Positions 41,566-49,882 of a DNA stretch of 64,000 bases are shown here, one piece after another. The DNA is from Streptosporangium lutulentum (GTDB lineage: Bacteria; Actinomycetota; Actinomycetes; Streptosporangiales; Streptosporangiaceae): positions 6,758,001 through 6,822,000 of the forward strand of contig NZ_JAUSQU010000001.1 of NCBI RefSeq assembly GCF_030811455.1. Direction: 5' to 3'. The notes below the pieces were generated by a model. The model had not been told where the DNA came from. It did no database searches and saw only the letters and a program-made list of their open reading frames with translations. Each line of letters begins with the position of its first letter. The first letter of the stretch is position 1. The position numbers were made by a program, and so were the translations under genes.

Positions 41566-42231
41566 ATGACGTCTGCCCCCGGTGACGGTCCCAGAGGTAC
41601 CCGGCGACGGCGCGCGGTCGCAGTACCCGTCGCGGCTCTGGTCGTTTTCACCGGTCTGGGCGTCGTCACGGCCTTCGGCGGACTCGGCGACGCCCCGGAC
41701 AGGCCTCCCAAACAGCTCGGTCCGGGTTCGATCCTGGATCAGGAACAGTTTCTCACCACATTCGTGGGGTCGCGCGCTACCGTCGAGCCTGGAACGTTCG
41801 ATGCTCCGGACAAACACGTCGTGGAGATCGAGATGGAGGTCACCAACAAGGGTGACACGACCACTCTCGTGGGGCGGCCCAACGACAAGGGCTACAACAG
41901 CCCGTTCTTCGCCGGATCCCTGCTCAAACTGACCCCCGAGATCAAGATGGAGTACGGCCCGGACGCCTTCGCCTCGGCCGACGGCGTCCAGAGCGGCCAG
42001 CTACAGCCCGGCATGCCGACCAAAGTCGTGATCAAATACGAGCTACCGAACGGGCAACGGGTGCCTGAGCGGGTGAGAATGGACGTCGGCACATTCGAGT
42101 TCTCGGAGGGGATCACCCTGACTCCGGGCTGGCACCTGGTGACGGAGGACGCGGTCGACGAGACCAGGCCCTCCCTCACGGTCGCGGCCCAGGTGACCCT
42201 CCCCGTCCAGTCGGAAGGAGCGTCCGGATGA
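41566..42231 (+). CDS. Single-pass membrane protein with external domain (envelope cluster)
   Basis: The 221-residue protein has a basic start, one membrane segment (about 18-40) and an external domain of about 175 residues with alternating strands (KHVVEIEMEVTNKGDTTTLVG; TPGWHLVTED). I recognise no family; the strand pattern resembles DUF4352-like immunoglobulin folds. It diverges from the pseudo-ATPase gene and overlaps the next gene by ATGA, forming a three-gene operon of similar proteins. Confidence 0.65.
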   Translation: MTSAPGDGPRGTRRRRAVAVPVAALVVFTGLGVVTAFGGLGDAPDRPPKQLGPGSILDQEQFLTTFVGSRATVEPGTFDAPDKHVVEIEMEVTNKGDTTTLVGRPNDKGYNSPFFAGSLLKLTPEIKMEYGPDAFASADGVQSGQLQPGMPTKVVIKYELPNGQRVPERVRMDVGTFEFSEGITLTPGWHLVTEDAVDETRPSLTVAAQVTLPVQSEGASG

Positions 42232-42884
42232 GCGCGGTCACCCGATCCCGGCCCGAGCCGGTCGCCCCTCCGCCTGCTCCGGCGCCGCCCGGCCGGTGGC
42301 GCAGGGCGGGCGCCGTCCTCGTCGGAGTCGCCCTGGCGGCGGCGGCCGTGAGCCTGCAGGCGTTCGGATCCGACGCCGCGGATCACAACTCCCCCCTCAC
42401 CTGGACCGGAGGCGTCGGCGACGAGGTCGTCGCCTCCCGGTTCTCCGCGCGGGTGAAGGCGGTGCAGGCCGCCAAGGCCCTCGAGACGAAGGGCTTCTCG
42501 GACGAGGTGAAGCGGGTGACCACGAAGGGGATCTTCGTCATCGTGCAGGTGGGCGCCATGTCGGCCCGCGAGCCTCTGAAACTGGGGACGCCCGTGCTTC
42601 TGACGGACAGCGGGCACGGCTACGAGGCGACGGACAAGGTGGACGCCTCGCTGACCGTCACCGAGCTCTACATCCAGCCCGGCTGGTGGGGCGAGGGCAT
42701 CACCGTGTTCGAACTCCCCACCGGCGAGCTACCGGGCTCCCGGATCGTGCTCAGTCCCTTGTCCTCGGCCCTCGTCGAACCCAGCGGCCCCGAGATCGAG
42801 ATCGACCTGGGCCTGGACGAGGCGGCCGCGCGGCGCCTCGTCTCCACCGCCAAGGACGTCTACACGGTGGCGGGCAGGACCTGA
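42228..42884 (+). CDS. Single-pass membrane protein with external domain (envelope cluster)
   Basis: The 218-residue protein has a Pro-rich cytoplasmic start, one membrane segment (about 27-46) and a predicted external beta domain (VTTKGIFVIVQVGAMS, then a conserved-looking WWGEGITVFELP). The VQVGA strand and the GxxxT pattern again resemble DUF4352-like domains. It overlaps both neighbours (ATGA, TGATG), so translation is coupled. Function is unknown. Confidence 0.65.
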   Translation: MSAVTRSRPEPVAPPPAPAPPGRWRRAGAVLVGVALAAAAVSLQAFGSDAADHNSPLTWTGGVGDEVVASRFSARVKAVQAAKALETKGFSDEVKRVTTKGIFVIVQVGAMSAREPLKLGTPVLLTDSGHGYEATDKVDASLTVTELYIQPGWWGEGITVFELPTGELPGSRIVLSPLSSALVEPSGPEIEIDLGLDEAAARRLVSTAKDVYTVAGRT

Positions 42885-44110
42885 TGGAAAGCACCCCACC
42901 CACCGGAGCGCCGGAGGACGAGCAGCACCGCGACTGGTTCACCCCGCAGGAGAAGCGGCCTCCCGCGCCCCTGCGTCGTCCGCGAAGGTTCAGGCAGGCC
43001 TCACCCGAGGAGCCCGACGGGCCCTCGTCCCTGTTCCCCCCGCAGGACGACAGGCCTCCGACCATGTTCCCCCCGCCGCCCGCACCGCGCGGCTCGGCCG
43101 CCCCCGGCGCTCCGGGCCCTCAGCGAGCGGCCTCCGGTCCGGCGGGCCCTCCCGGCACGGCTCCGACCGGCAGGCGGTGGGCGCCCCGCCCCCAGCGGGT
43201 GTTCGGCGACGAGCAGGTCTGGCCGCCGCGTCCGCAGCGGCCGGCGGAAGAGGCGGGGATCTCGACCCAGCCGTTCCCCGCCGTCACGGCGACCCCGTTG
43301 CCCAGACGCGCCACCGCCGCTCCCACACCGTCTCCCGCCGCTCCCACACCGTCTCCCGCCGCTCCCACACCGTCTCCCGCCGCTCCCTCGCCGTCTCCCG
43401 TCGTTCCTTCGCCGTCTCCCACCGCTCCCGAGACCCCTCTCGCCGCTCCCGCGCCGGCTTCCGCACCGCCCCTCGCCGCTCCCGAGCCCCCTCCCGTCTC
43501 CCCCACGGAGAAGCTCGCTCCGGCATCCGAGGAGCGGGCCCCGCGCCGGCGGGGCCGTACGGCGCTCAAGGTCGGCGTGACGATCGTGACCGTGGTGCTG
43601 GCGGCGGCGTTCCCCGCCTGGAACAACTACGACGTCTACAAGGCGAGAAACCCCGATGACAGGATCTACACGGTGGCCGCCGGCGGCAGTGCGACGCTGA
43701 TGCAGGTGTCCTGGAAGGCGGCGATCGAGCCGGCGGACGGCACGCCCGGCCTGAACGACGTCCCGGCCGACCGCCAGTGGCTGAAGGTCAGGCTGACCCG
43801 GACCTTCCTGGACGCCGACGGAGCGCTCAGGCGCGGCGCCCCCCAGGTCGAGTTCAGGGACGCCGACGGCCGTAGCTGGCAGACCCAGGTCACCAAGGAC
43901 GACCTTCCGACCGAACCCGGGGAGCAGCGGATCGGCACCGGCTACGACTACGAGGTGGTCGGCCTGGTGCCCAAGGCCCTGGCCTCGAAGGTCGAGGTCT
44001 ACGTCCGTCCCGCCCTGGCCCGCATCATCCCGGACCAGCCCGTCGAAGACCTCTTCAAGCCGTCCGAGGAGGAGGTCCCCGCCGACCAGGTGCTGCGCTT
44101 CAGGCGGTGA
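42884..44110 (+). CDS. Pro-rich single-pass membrane protein (envelope cluster)
   Basis: The 408-residue protein starts at ATG 42884, overlapping the previous stop. Residues 1-215 are Pro/Ala/Ser-rich and disordered, with seven-residue APTPSPA repeats; the membrane segment is at about 230-248 (VGVTIVTVVLAAAFPAW), followed by an external domain of about 155 residues (LMQVSWKAAIEP, LKVRLTRTFLDADG). A long cytoplasmic Pro-rich arm is suited to binding partners such as the ATPases encoded nearby. No family recognised. Confidence 0.65.
   Translation: MESTPPTGAPEDEQHRDWFTPQEKRPPAPLRRPRRFRQASPEEPDGPSSLFPPQDDRPPTMFPPPPAPRGSAAPGAPGPQRAASGPAGPPGTAPTGRRWAPRPQRVFGDEQVWPPRPQRPAEEAGISTQPFPAVTATPLPRRATAAPTPSPAAPTPSPAAPTPSPAAPSPSPVVPSPSPTAPETPLAAPAPASAPPLAAPEPPPVSPTEKLAPASEERAPRRRGRTALKVGVTIVTVVLAAAFPAWNNYDVYKARNPDDRIYTVAAGGSATLMQVSWKAAIEPADGTPGLNDVPADRQWLKVRLTRTFLDADGALRRGAPQVEFRDADGRSWQTQVTKDDLPTEPGEQRIGTGYDYEVVGLVPKALASKVEVYVRPALARIIPDQPVEDLFKPSEEEVPADQVLRFRR
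43319..43423 (+). repeat. In-frame 21-base repeat coding for APTPSPA
   Basis: Three perfect 21-base copies (43319-43381, each starting GCTCCCACACCG) and two degenerate ones (to 43423) encode the Pro-rich arm. Confidence 0.9.
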
Positions 44111-44221
44111 GAGTCTCTCCGGCCGCCCCGGTTACGGGTGGCCGCGATTCGAGAAGGAGGAGGTCCTCGCGCTTCAGGCGGTGAGCGTCTCCCCTGCCAC
44201 GCGACTGCGGGTGGCCGCGAT
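44095..44221. repeat. Duplicated convergent 3' ends of two cluster genes
   Basis: 44095-44148 and 44169-44221 are about 80% identical, both starting GCGCTTCAGGCGGTGA and ending GGGTGGCCGCGAT. The first holds the stop of the plus-strand Pro-rich gene; the second holds the stop of the minus-strand polytopic gene. Confidence 0.85.
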
Positions 44222-45472
44222 GTCGAAGGTGGCCGCCAGCACGGCGACCGTCAGCACCATGATCACCAGATCTCCGACGAACTCCACCGGGCCTCCGATG
44301 ACCACCCAGCCGAACGGCTGCTCGCTGCCGATCAGCATCTGCACGCCCCGGGTGGCGTAGTCGGTCGCCACGCGAATCGCGACGTAGCAGAGGCAGAACA
44401 TGCCGAACAGCGCGGCACCGCCGCGGGTGGTAAGCCGGAAGGCGTTCGCCGGGGGGACCCAGCGCTCCTGGAACCCGCCCGTCGCCTGGGTCACGGTGTT
44501 CCGGGTGAGGGAGTGCGTGCGCTCCATGCGGTCGGCGACGGTGTCCAGCCGGGTGCCGCGGACGACCGCGCGGGTGTCCTCGGCGAACGCGCCGTAGACG
44601 AGCGAGGCGACCGTGAGCCAGACGAGCGGGAGGATCAGCCCGTCCGAGAAGTACGGCCAGACCTCCCCGACGGCCTTCCAGAAGTCCTTCCACCACGGGA
44701 CGGCGTCGCTCACCCGCTCAAGCCAGTCGGCGACCGCCGCCACGGCGACCCGGTGTTCCAGCCAGTCCGCCCGCGCGGTGGTGAAGACGAACAGCGCGTT
44801 GAGGCTGTAGAAGGCGAAAGCCAGCTCGAAGAAGGTGGTGAGCACGCCACTGCCCCTGACCTTGCCGTTCGCGTACCACCAGCCGAACAGCGCCTTGAGG
44901 AGATAGGCCGCCACCGCGACCCCGAGGGAGACCCATGGGTCCAGCCCGACGAGCCCGGTACCGCCTTCCGGCGCGCCCCCGCCGGCGAGGACCGCCGCGT
45001 CCGCGTCGATCTGCCTGTTGAAGTCCAGCGCGATGAACTCCTGGGCGTCCTGGTTGTGGAAGCTCCAGGCGAGGTAGATGGTGGCGAAGACGAGCGTGGC
45101 GCGGTTGAGCGCGCCGAGCATGCTCTCGTCGGCCTCGCCGTCCTCCCGTCTCGCCTGGATCTCCCTGAGCGCGCCGCGCGCCGAGTGCAGCATGCCGACC
45201 ATGACGACGAGTTCGTTCAGCACGATCAGGGTGAAGACGAACATCGTGATGACGAGCCGCACCTGGCGGTGGTCGCCGTGGGAGAGCTCGCTGCCCATCA
45301 ACATCAGAGCCGCGCGGACCGCCCGGCCCGCGGAGAACCAGAGCACCAGCGACAGACCGCAGGAGCCGAGGATCCTGAGCGCGTGCGCCGGAAGCCCGTA
45401 CGCCGAGAGCGCCCGGACAGCGACGGGGGGTGGCGGGGGTGGCGTGACAGTCGTTCCGGACACCCGAGGCAT
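44174..45472 (-). CDS. Polytopic membrane protein of the envelope cluster
   Basis: The 432-residue protein starts at ATG 45472 (MPRVSGTTV), which is preceded by a longer, unlikely frame. A Pro run (positions about 10-15) leads into roughly seven to eight hydrophobic segments (about 35-50, 70-95, 120-140, 180-205, 215-240, 285-310, 355-375, 395-420). Between them is a stretch with GTRLDTVADRMERTH. No family recognised. It converges on the Pro-rich membrane-protein gene and likely forms the membrane platform of the cluster, but this is inferred from position only. Confidence 0.65.
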   Translation of the reverse strand: MPRVSGTTVTPPPPPPVAVRALSAYGLPAHALRILGSCGLSLVLWFSAGRAVRAALMLMGSELSHGDHRQVRLVITMFVFTLIVLNELVVMVGMLHSARGALREIQARREDGEADESMLGALNRATLVFATIYLAWSFHNQDAQEFIALDFNRQIDADAAVLAGGGAPEGGTGLVGLDPWVSLGVAVAAYLLKALFGWWYANGKVRGSGVLTTFFELAFAFYSLNALFVFTTARADWLEHRVAVAAVADWLERVSDAVPWWKDFWKAVGEVWPYFSDGLILPLVWLTVASLVYGAFAEDTRAVVRGTRLDTVADRMERTHSLTRNTVTQATGGFQERWVPPANAFRLTTRGGAALFGMFCLCYVAIRVATDYATRGVQMLIGSEQPFGWVVIGGPVEFVGDLVIMVLTVAVLAATFDIAATRSRVAGETLTA

Positions 45473-45569
45473 GGTAGCGCCCCACCGTGACGAATCATGG
45501 TCAAACACCGCATGGTCTCGCGGAACGCTCCGGCGGTATGGAAATGACACATATTTTGTTACACCGGTC

Positions 45570-46421
45570 ATGAAGCGCATCGAAGTCTGGGCCGACGTGG
45601 TCTGCTCGTGGGCTCACATCGGCAAGCGGCGTCTGGAGAAGGCCGAATTCGGCGAGGACGTGGAGGTCGTCTGGCGTCCGTACCTCCTCGACCCTGCCGC
45701 GCCCGCCCCCTCCGGCACGTTCGACGCCCACCGGGTGCTCGCCCTCGCCCTCGAACGAGGCGGTCCCGAACTGCAGAACACGCTCGTCGAGCGGATCATG
45801 AACGCGTACTTCGTCGACGGCGCGGACATCGGCGATCGGGCCGTCCTGGCGGCGCTCGCCGCCGAGTCCGGCCTGGACGGCATGGCCGAGGCACTCGACG
45901 CCGGAGAGGGAACGGACGAGGTCCACGACCAGCTCCTGCGCGGCAAGGCCATCGGCGTGACCACCTCACCCACCTTCGTGGTGGGCGAGTCGGCGATCGC
46001 CGGGGCGCAGCCGCCCGAGGTCCTGGCCGATCTGGTACGGCATGCCGTCCCGGCGCGCGAGCTCCCCGACGAGGTCACGCGTCTGCGTCACGCCGAATCA
46101 CTGCTGGAGGCCCGGGACCCCCTCGGCGCCCTGCGGCTCATGGGACCGTTGCTGGCCGAGCACGGCGACGACCCCTCCGTCCGTCTGCTGGCCGCCCGCG
46201 CCTACTTCGGCTCGGCCCAGCTCGGCCGGGCGAGGGAGACGCTGGAGTCTCTGCTGGAGCGCACCCCCGGCGACCACTACGTCAGGTTCCTGCTCGGCAG
46301 GACCCTCCAGCGGTCCAACCGCCTCCCCGAGGCCCTGCCTCATCTGAGGATGGCGGCGGCCATGTCCTCCGACCCCGACTACGCCGACGCGCTCCGGCGC
46401 GCCGAGAGCGAGGTCTCCTGA
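45570..46421 (+). CDS. DsbA-family (FrnE-like) protein fused to TPR repeats
   Basis: The 283-residue protein starts at ATG 45570. Residues 1-165 are a FrnE/DsbA-like thioredoxin fold (KRIEVWADVV; GVTTSPTFVVGESAIAGAQP holds the cis-Pro). The redox motif expected as CPWC reads CSWA, so only one Cys remains. Residues about 185-283 are TPR-like helical repeats (RLLAARAYFGSAQLGRARETLESLLERTP in parts). FrnE proteins act as disulfide isomerases or in stress response; the loss of the second Cys suggests a glutaredoxin-like or non-redox role. No signal peptide. Confidence 0.85.
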   Translation: MKRIEVWADVVCSWAHIGKRRLEKAEFGEDVEVVWRPYLLDPAAPAPSGTFDAHRVLALALERGGPELQNTLVERIMNAYFVDGADIGDRAVLAALAAESGLDGMAEALDAGEGTDEVHDQLLRGKAIGVTTSPTFVVGESAIAGAQPPEVLADLVRHAVPARELPDEVTRLRHAESLLEARDPLGALRLMGPLLAEHGDDPSVRLLAARAYFGSAQLGRARETLESLLERTPGDHYVRFLLGRTLQRSNRLPEALPHLRMAAAMSSDPDYADALRRAESEVS

Positions 46422-46442
46422 CCGGCCGCGAGCCGGGCACGC

Positions 46443-46482
46443 GAAAGGACCGGCACCCCGCGAACGGGATACCGGTCCTTTC
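46443..46482. terminator. Bidirectional terminator between dsbA-like and sseC genes
   Basis: GAAAGGACCGG and CCGGTCCTTTC form an 11-base perfect stem with a further CCCCG/CGGG pairing inside, between convergent genes. Confidence 0.88.
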
Positions 46483-46495
46483 GGTGAATCACAGG

Positions 46496-46792
46496 TCAGA
46501 CGGCCACGGCGAGCTGGGTGACCTCGCCCAGGCGGGCCTGGGCGGGGATGTCCTTGGTGATGCCGCCGCCCGCGATGATACGGACGGTCCAGTCACCGGG
46601 AGCGGCGAAGAAGCGGAAGATGCCCTCGTCGGACACCACGACCTCGCCGGTGAACTCGCCGGCGTGGTCCAGCAGGCGGGCGTAGGCCGTGCCCGTGCCG
46701 GAGACCACACCCTGGATGACGGCCTGGCTCGAAAGATCGATCCCGGCCGGAATGGCAACCGTCTGCTCTGGAGCAGCGCATCCGTCAGTCAT
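46496..46792 (-). CDS. sseC: SseC-like DUF1416 protein
   Basis: The 98-residue protein starts at ATG 46792, overlapping the stop of cysA (TAATG). The DUF1416 pattern is clear: VIQGVVSGTGTAYARLLD, FTGEVVVSDEGIFRFFAAPG, WTVRIIAG. In mycobacteria SseC is encoded with the sulfurtransferase CysA in the same order (Rv0814c/Rv0815c). It has a beta-sandwich character; its exact role in sulfur metabolism is unknown. Confidence 0.9.
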   Translation of the reverse strand: MTDGCAAPEQTVAIPAGIDLSSQAVIQGVVSGTGTAYARLLDHAGEFTGEVVVSDEGIFRFFAAPGDWTVRIIAGGGITKDIPAQARLGEVTQLAVAV

Positions 46793-47631
46793 TATCGTGC
46801 CTCTCCAAGTTCGATCGGCACGCCGACGAGCGAGCCGTATTCGGTCCATGAACCGTCGTAGTTCTTGACGCTTGCCTGGTCGAGAATCTCGTGCAGCACG
46901 AACCATGAGTGCGCCGAGCGCTCGCCGATGCGGCAGTAGGCGATGGTGTCCTTGGCGAAGTCGATGCCCTCGGACTCGTAAAGGGCCTTCAGGTCCTCGT
47001 CGGACTTGAAGGTGCCGTCGTCGTTGGCGGTCTTGGACCACGGGATGTTGCGGGCCGTGGGCACGTGACCGCCGCGCTGTGCCGCCTCCTGCGGAAGGTG
47101 GGCGGGGGCGAGCAGCTTGCCGGTGAACTCGTCGGGCGAGCGCACGTCGACCAGGTTGAGCTTGCCGATCGCGGCGACGACGTCGTCGCGGAAGGCGCGG
47201 ATGGACAGGTCCTGGTCCTTGGCCTTGTAACTCGTCGCGGGCCGGTCGGCGATCTCCTTGACCAGCTCGCGGGACTCGAGCTCCCACTTCTTGCGGCCAC
47301 CGTCGAGCAGCTTGACGTTGTCGTGGCCGTAGAGCTTGAAGTACCAGTACGCGTAGGCGGCGAACCAGTTGTTGTTGCCACCGTAGAGGACCACGGTGTC
47401 GTCGTTGCCGATGCCCCGGGCGGACAGCAACGCCTGGAAGCCCTCGCGGTCCACGAAGTCACGGCGGACCGGGTCTTGAAGGTCCTGCTTCCAGTCAATC
47501 TTCACGGCGCCACGGATGTGGCCCTTGTCGTAGGCACTGGCGTCCTCGTCCACTTCGACGAGAACGACACCAGGGGTGTCGAGGTTCGCCTCGACCCAGT
47601 CAGCGTCGACCAGGACGGCAGAGCGGCTCAT
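46792..47631 (-). CDS. cysA: Thiosulfate sulfurtransferase (rhodanese) CysA/SseA type
   Basis: The 279-residue protein has two rhodanese domains. The active C-terminal domain contains the persulfide Cys in YCRIGERSAHSWF (about residue 233). The N-terminal domain lacks a Cys at its loop (LYGGNNNWFAAYAYW). It transfers sulfane sulfur from thiosulfate to acceptors. Despite the name it is not the sulfate ABC ATPase. It is co-transcribed with sseC and follows a DUF4395 gene. Confidence 0.93.
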   Translation of the reverse strand: MSRSAVLVDADWVEANLDTPGVVLVEVDEDASAYDKGHIRGAVKIDWKQDLQDPVRRDFVDREGFQALLSARGIGNDDTVVLYGGNNNWFAAYAYWYFKLYGHDNVKLLDGGRKKWELESRELVKEIADRPATSYKAKDQDLSIRAFRDDVVAAIGKLNLVDVRSPDEFTGKLLAPAHLPQEAAQRGGHVPTARNIPWSKTANDDGTFKSDEDLKALYESEGIDFAKDTIAYCRIGERSAHSWFVLHEILDQASVKNYDGSWTEYGSLVGVPIELGEAR

Positions 47632-47646
47632 GTAGATCCTCCGGAA

Positions 47647-48045
47647 TTATCTTGCGGCGGGCAATAGGCGGCGAATGATCAAGTACATCTCGCAGCCGAG
47701 GCAGAAACCGAAAGCGGCGTTGAGAAAGGCGGCGAAGAGGGCCGCGGCGGTGGCTCCGTAAGCCAGCGGCGCGATTTGTGCGACATATCCGACCAAACCC
47801 ACCAGGGCGAAGGCGAGTCCGACCCCCTGCGCGAAGCGCGGCGGGGCGGCGTCCTCTAATTCCCGGGGAGGGCTCTTCACTATCCCTTTGAAGATCATCC
47901 CGTACGGCGAGGCACCCAGAAGGCCCAGTGCGAACACCACGGCCTGAACGGCGAGCAGCCACGCGCTGCCTGTGATCAGGACGAGCGCGAGGACGACAGT
48001 CGTGACGACCGCGGCGAAACGGAGAGCCCGGGGATCAGCTTGCAT
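47647..48045 (-). CDS. DUF4395 membrane protein
   Basis: The 132-residue protein has four hydrophobic segments and the family end GFCLGCEMYLIIRRL with a CxxC motif. DUF4395 proteins occur beside thioredoxin-like and sulfurtransferase genes; a redox or sulfur-related membrane role is suspected. It is 15 bases from cysA on the same strand. Confidence 0.85.
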   Translation of the reverse strand: MQADPRALRFAAVVTTVVLALVLITGSAWLLAVQAVVFALGLLGASPYGMIFKGIVKSPPRELEDAAPPRFAQGVGLAFALVGLVGYVAQIAPLAYGATAAALFAAFLNAAFGFCLGCEMYLIIRRLLPAAR

Positions 48046-48316
48046 CGCTTGATGCTCCTGCAGGGTTGTGCAGATCGGTGCGGCTCGACGGCCGCTTGAG
48101 ATCGCCCTTTAGGAAGTGCGACAGAGCGCGGTGGCCACGCGGCAGAAATCAACCGCGCGCCGCTTCGTCAGCAGCTCTGTCCCGGAGTTCATGCTCATGA
48201 CATTACCCCGACGCTCCGCCGCCTGTCACATCTCTGTCCAATTTCTGAGACAGAATTGTTCATTCAACGGTAGGGTGCCTCGCGCTCGCCCGCTGAACAC
48301 CCTATTCATTCTCGGC

Positions 48317-48766
48317 TCATTCGCCGATCGCCAGGCCCAGGGCGCCGATCACGTCGGCCTTCCGCGGCTGGCCGGAGGCACGTTTCACCACACGTCCCGA
48401 CGCGTCGAGGACGAGGACCGTCGGAGTCCGGAGAATGTTCAGCGACCGGACCAGATCCAGGCGGGACTCCGCGTCGATCTCCACGTGCGCCACCCCGGGC
48501 ACCAGCCTCGTCACCTCGTCGAGGACCCGCCGGGTCGCCCGGCACGGCTGGCAGAAGGCGCTGGAGAACTGCACGAGCGTGGCCCGTTCCCCGAGCTCGG
48601 CGTGGATGTCGCCGGACGTCAGCAGCTCCACGTCACCCCTCACCTCGCGTGGCACGCCGCTACGGCGCCGCATCACCACGCCCACGAGCGTGGCCACGAC
48701 GAGCGTGACGACCACCACGATCAAACCGGTCACAGAGCACGACAACACGCCGCCCCCGCCGGCCAT
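48317..48766 (-). CDS. Membrane-anchored thioredoxin-like protein (ThiX-like)
   Basis: The 149-residue protein has one membrane segment (about 12-30) and a thioredoxin fold with FCQPC (about 70-74) and the cis-Pro in LRTPTVLVL. In M. tuberculosis, ThiX (Rv0816c) sits between cysA2 and lmeA, matching this position. It probably reduces or senses thiols facing outside or near the membrane. The start is uncertain; GTG starts inside the first 15 codons are possible. Confidence 0.85.
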   Translation of the reverse strand: MAGGGGVLSCSVTGLIVVVVTLVVATLVGVVMRRRSGVPREVRGDVELLTSGDIHAELGERATLVQFSSAFCQPCRATRRVLDEVTRLVPGVAHVEIDAESRLDLVRSLNILRTPTVLVLDASGRVVKRASGQPRKADVIGALGLAIGE

Positions 48767-48793
48767 TCCCCGTGCGGGTCCGCGAGCGGCCCC

Positions 48794-49018
48794 GCACCCA
48801 CGCGCGCCGCCCGCGTTCGGGGCCGTCGGTCCGCCGTGTTCGCGAACGCCCCGTGTGCGTGGGCGGCCCGCGTTCGGGCCGTTTGGTCCGCAGTGCCCGC
48901 GGACGCCCCATGTGCGTGGGCGGCCCGTGTTCGGGGCCGTCGGTCCGCCGCGCTCACGGACGGCCCGTGTTCGCGGACGGCCCCGTGTTCACGGACGGCC
49001 TCGTATATGCGGACGGCC
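48794..49018. repeat. Nested tandem repeats (3 x 57 and 3-4 x 18 bases) after the anti-sigma gene
   Basis: Three 57-base units lie at 48794-48850, 48851-48907 and 48908-48964 (core GTGCGTGGGCGGCCCG and GTTCGGG). They grade into 18-base units ending CGGACGGCC at 48947-49018. The array stops 6 bases before the stop codon (complement) of the anti-sigma gene. No gene is supported here. Confidence 0.85.
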
Positions 49019-49024
49019 TCTCGA

Positions 49025-49882
49025 TCAATGCCCGGAACGGGCGGGAACCGAGAGCAGCACCCGGCCTCCGGCGGTGGCGATCTCGAACCTGGAGATGTCC
49101 CGCGGCCGCATCGTGGTGGTGGCGAAGCCGTCCGACTCGTCGTAGGCGGCCTTGTCGACGATCCAGTTTCCGGCCCTCTCCCTGCTCCCGTCGATTCCGA
49201 TCACGTCCAGCCGGCAGCGGGTGCCCTTGGCCACCCCGGAGAGCATGACCTTGATCTTGGTCCCTCCCTCTCCGGCCAGGGCGGTCACCGTGGCGCGGAC
49301 GGAGCCGTCCGCGCTCCCGCCCTCGACCCTCAGATCCCCCGGCCTCAGCTCGCCGGGCTTCTGGTCGCCGAACCCCTGCGCGGCATCGGACTCCGGCCCC
49401 TCCGGAGCGCCCATCAGGGTCTCCGCGTCGGAGGTGGACGATCCGGAGGGGCTGGGTGGCGCGGCGAGGTCGGACTTGCGCTGCGCCGCGAAGGGTTCGC
49501 CGGCGCTCGCGGCGGCCGACTGGGACGCGGACGCCGTCGTGGCCTCGTGCGTGGGCCGGTTCACGGCCCAGATGCCCCCGCCGAGCCCGACCACCAGGAC
49601 CGAGGCCGCGAGAGAGAGCATCACCCGGGTCATCCGGCGTCGCTTGACCGTGGCGCCGAGCAGCCGGTCGAGCACCACCTGGGGCGGGCTGGCCACCTGC
49701 GCCACGTCGCCCTCGGACACCTTGCCGAGGAACGCGGACACCCCGGTCAGCTCGTCGAACTCCGCCCGGCAGTCGGCGCACTCGGCGAGATGCGCCTCGA
49801 CCAGGACGCACTCGTCCGGCTCCAGCGCGCCGAGCACGTACACCCCGAGCGACATCCGTACTTCTTCACAGGTCATCATCAT
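49025..49882 (-). CDS. Anti-sigma factor with zinc-finger (zf-HC2) domain
   Basis: The 285-residue protein begins at ATG 49882, overlapping the sigma-factor stop (ATGA). The N-terminus has the ZAS-type HLAECADCRAEFDEL (His-x3-Cys-x2-Cys). One membrane segment lies at about 100-118. The long external part is Ser/Ala-rich, then ends in a beta domain (GTKIKVMLSGVAKGTRCRLDVIG). It likely holds the ECF sigma factor at the membrane until an envelope signal arrives. Confidence 0.92.
   Translation of the reverse strand: MMMTCEEVRMSLGVYVLGALEPDECVLVEAHLAECADCRAEFDELTGVSAFLGKVSEGDVAQVASPPQVVLDRLLGATVKRRRMTRVMLSLAASVLVVGLGGGIWAVNRPTHEATTASASQSAAASAGEPFAAQRKSDLAAPPSPSGSSTSDAETLMGAPEGPESDAAQGFGDQKPGELRPGDLRVEGGSADGSVRATVTALAGEGGTKIKVMLSGVAKGTRCRLDVIGIDGSRERAGNWIVDKAAYDESDGFATTTMRPRDISRFEIATAGGRVLLSVPARSGH

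Noticed and set aside
48794-49018. Possible CRISPR array
   Set aside because: Periods of 57 and 18 bases with no constant repeat plus variable spacer structure, and no cas genes in the window.
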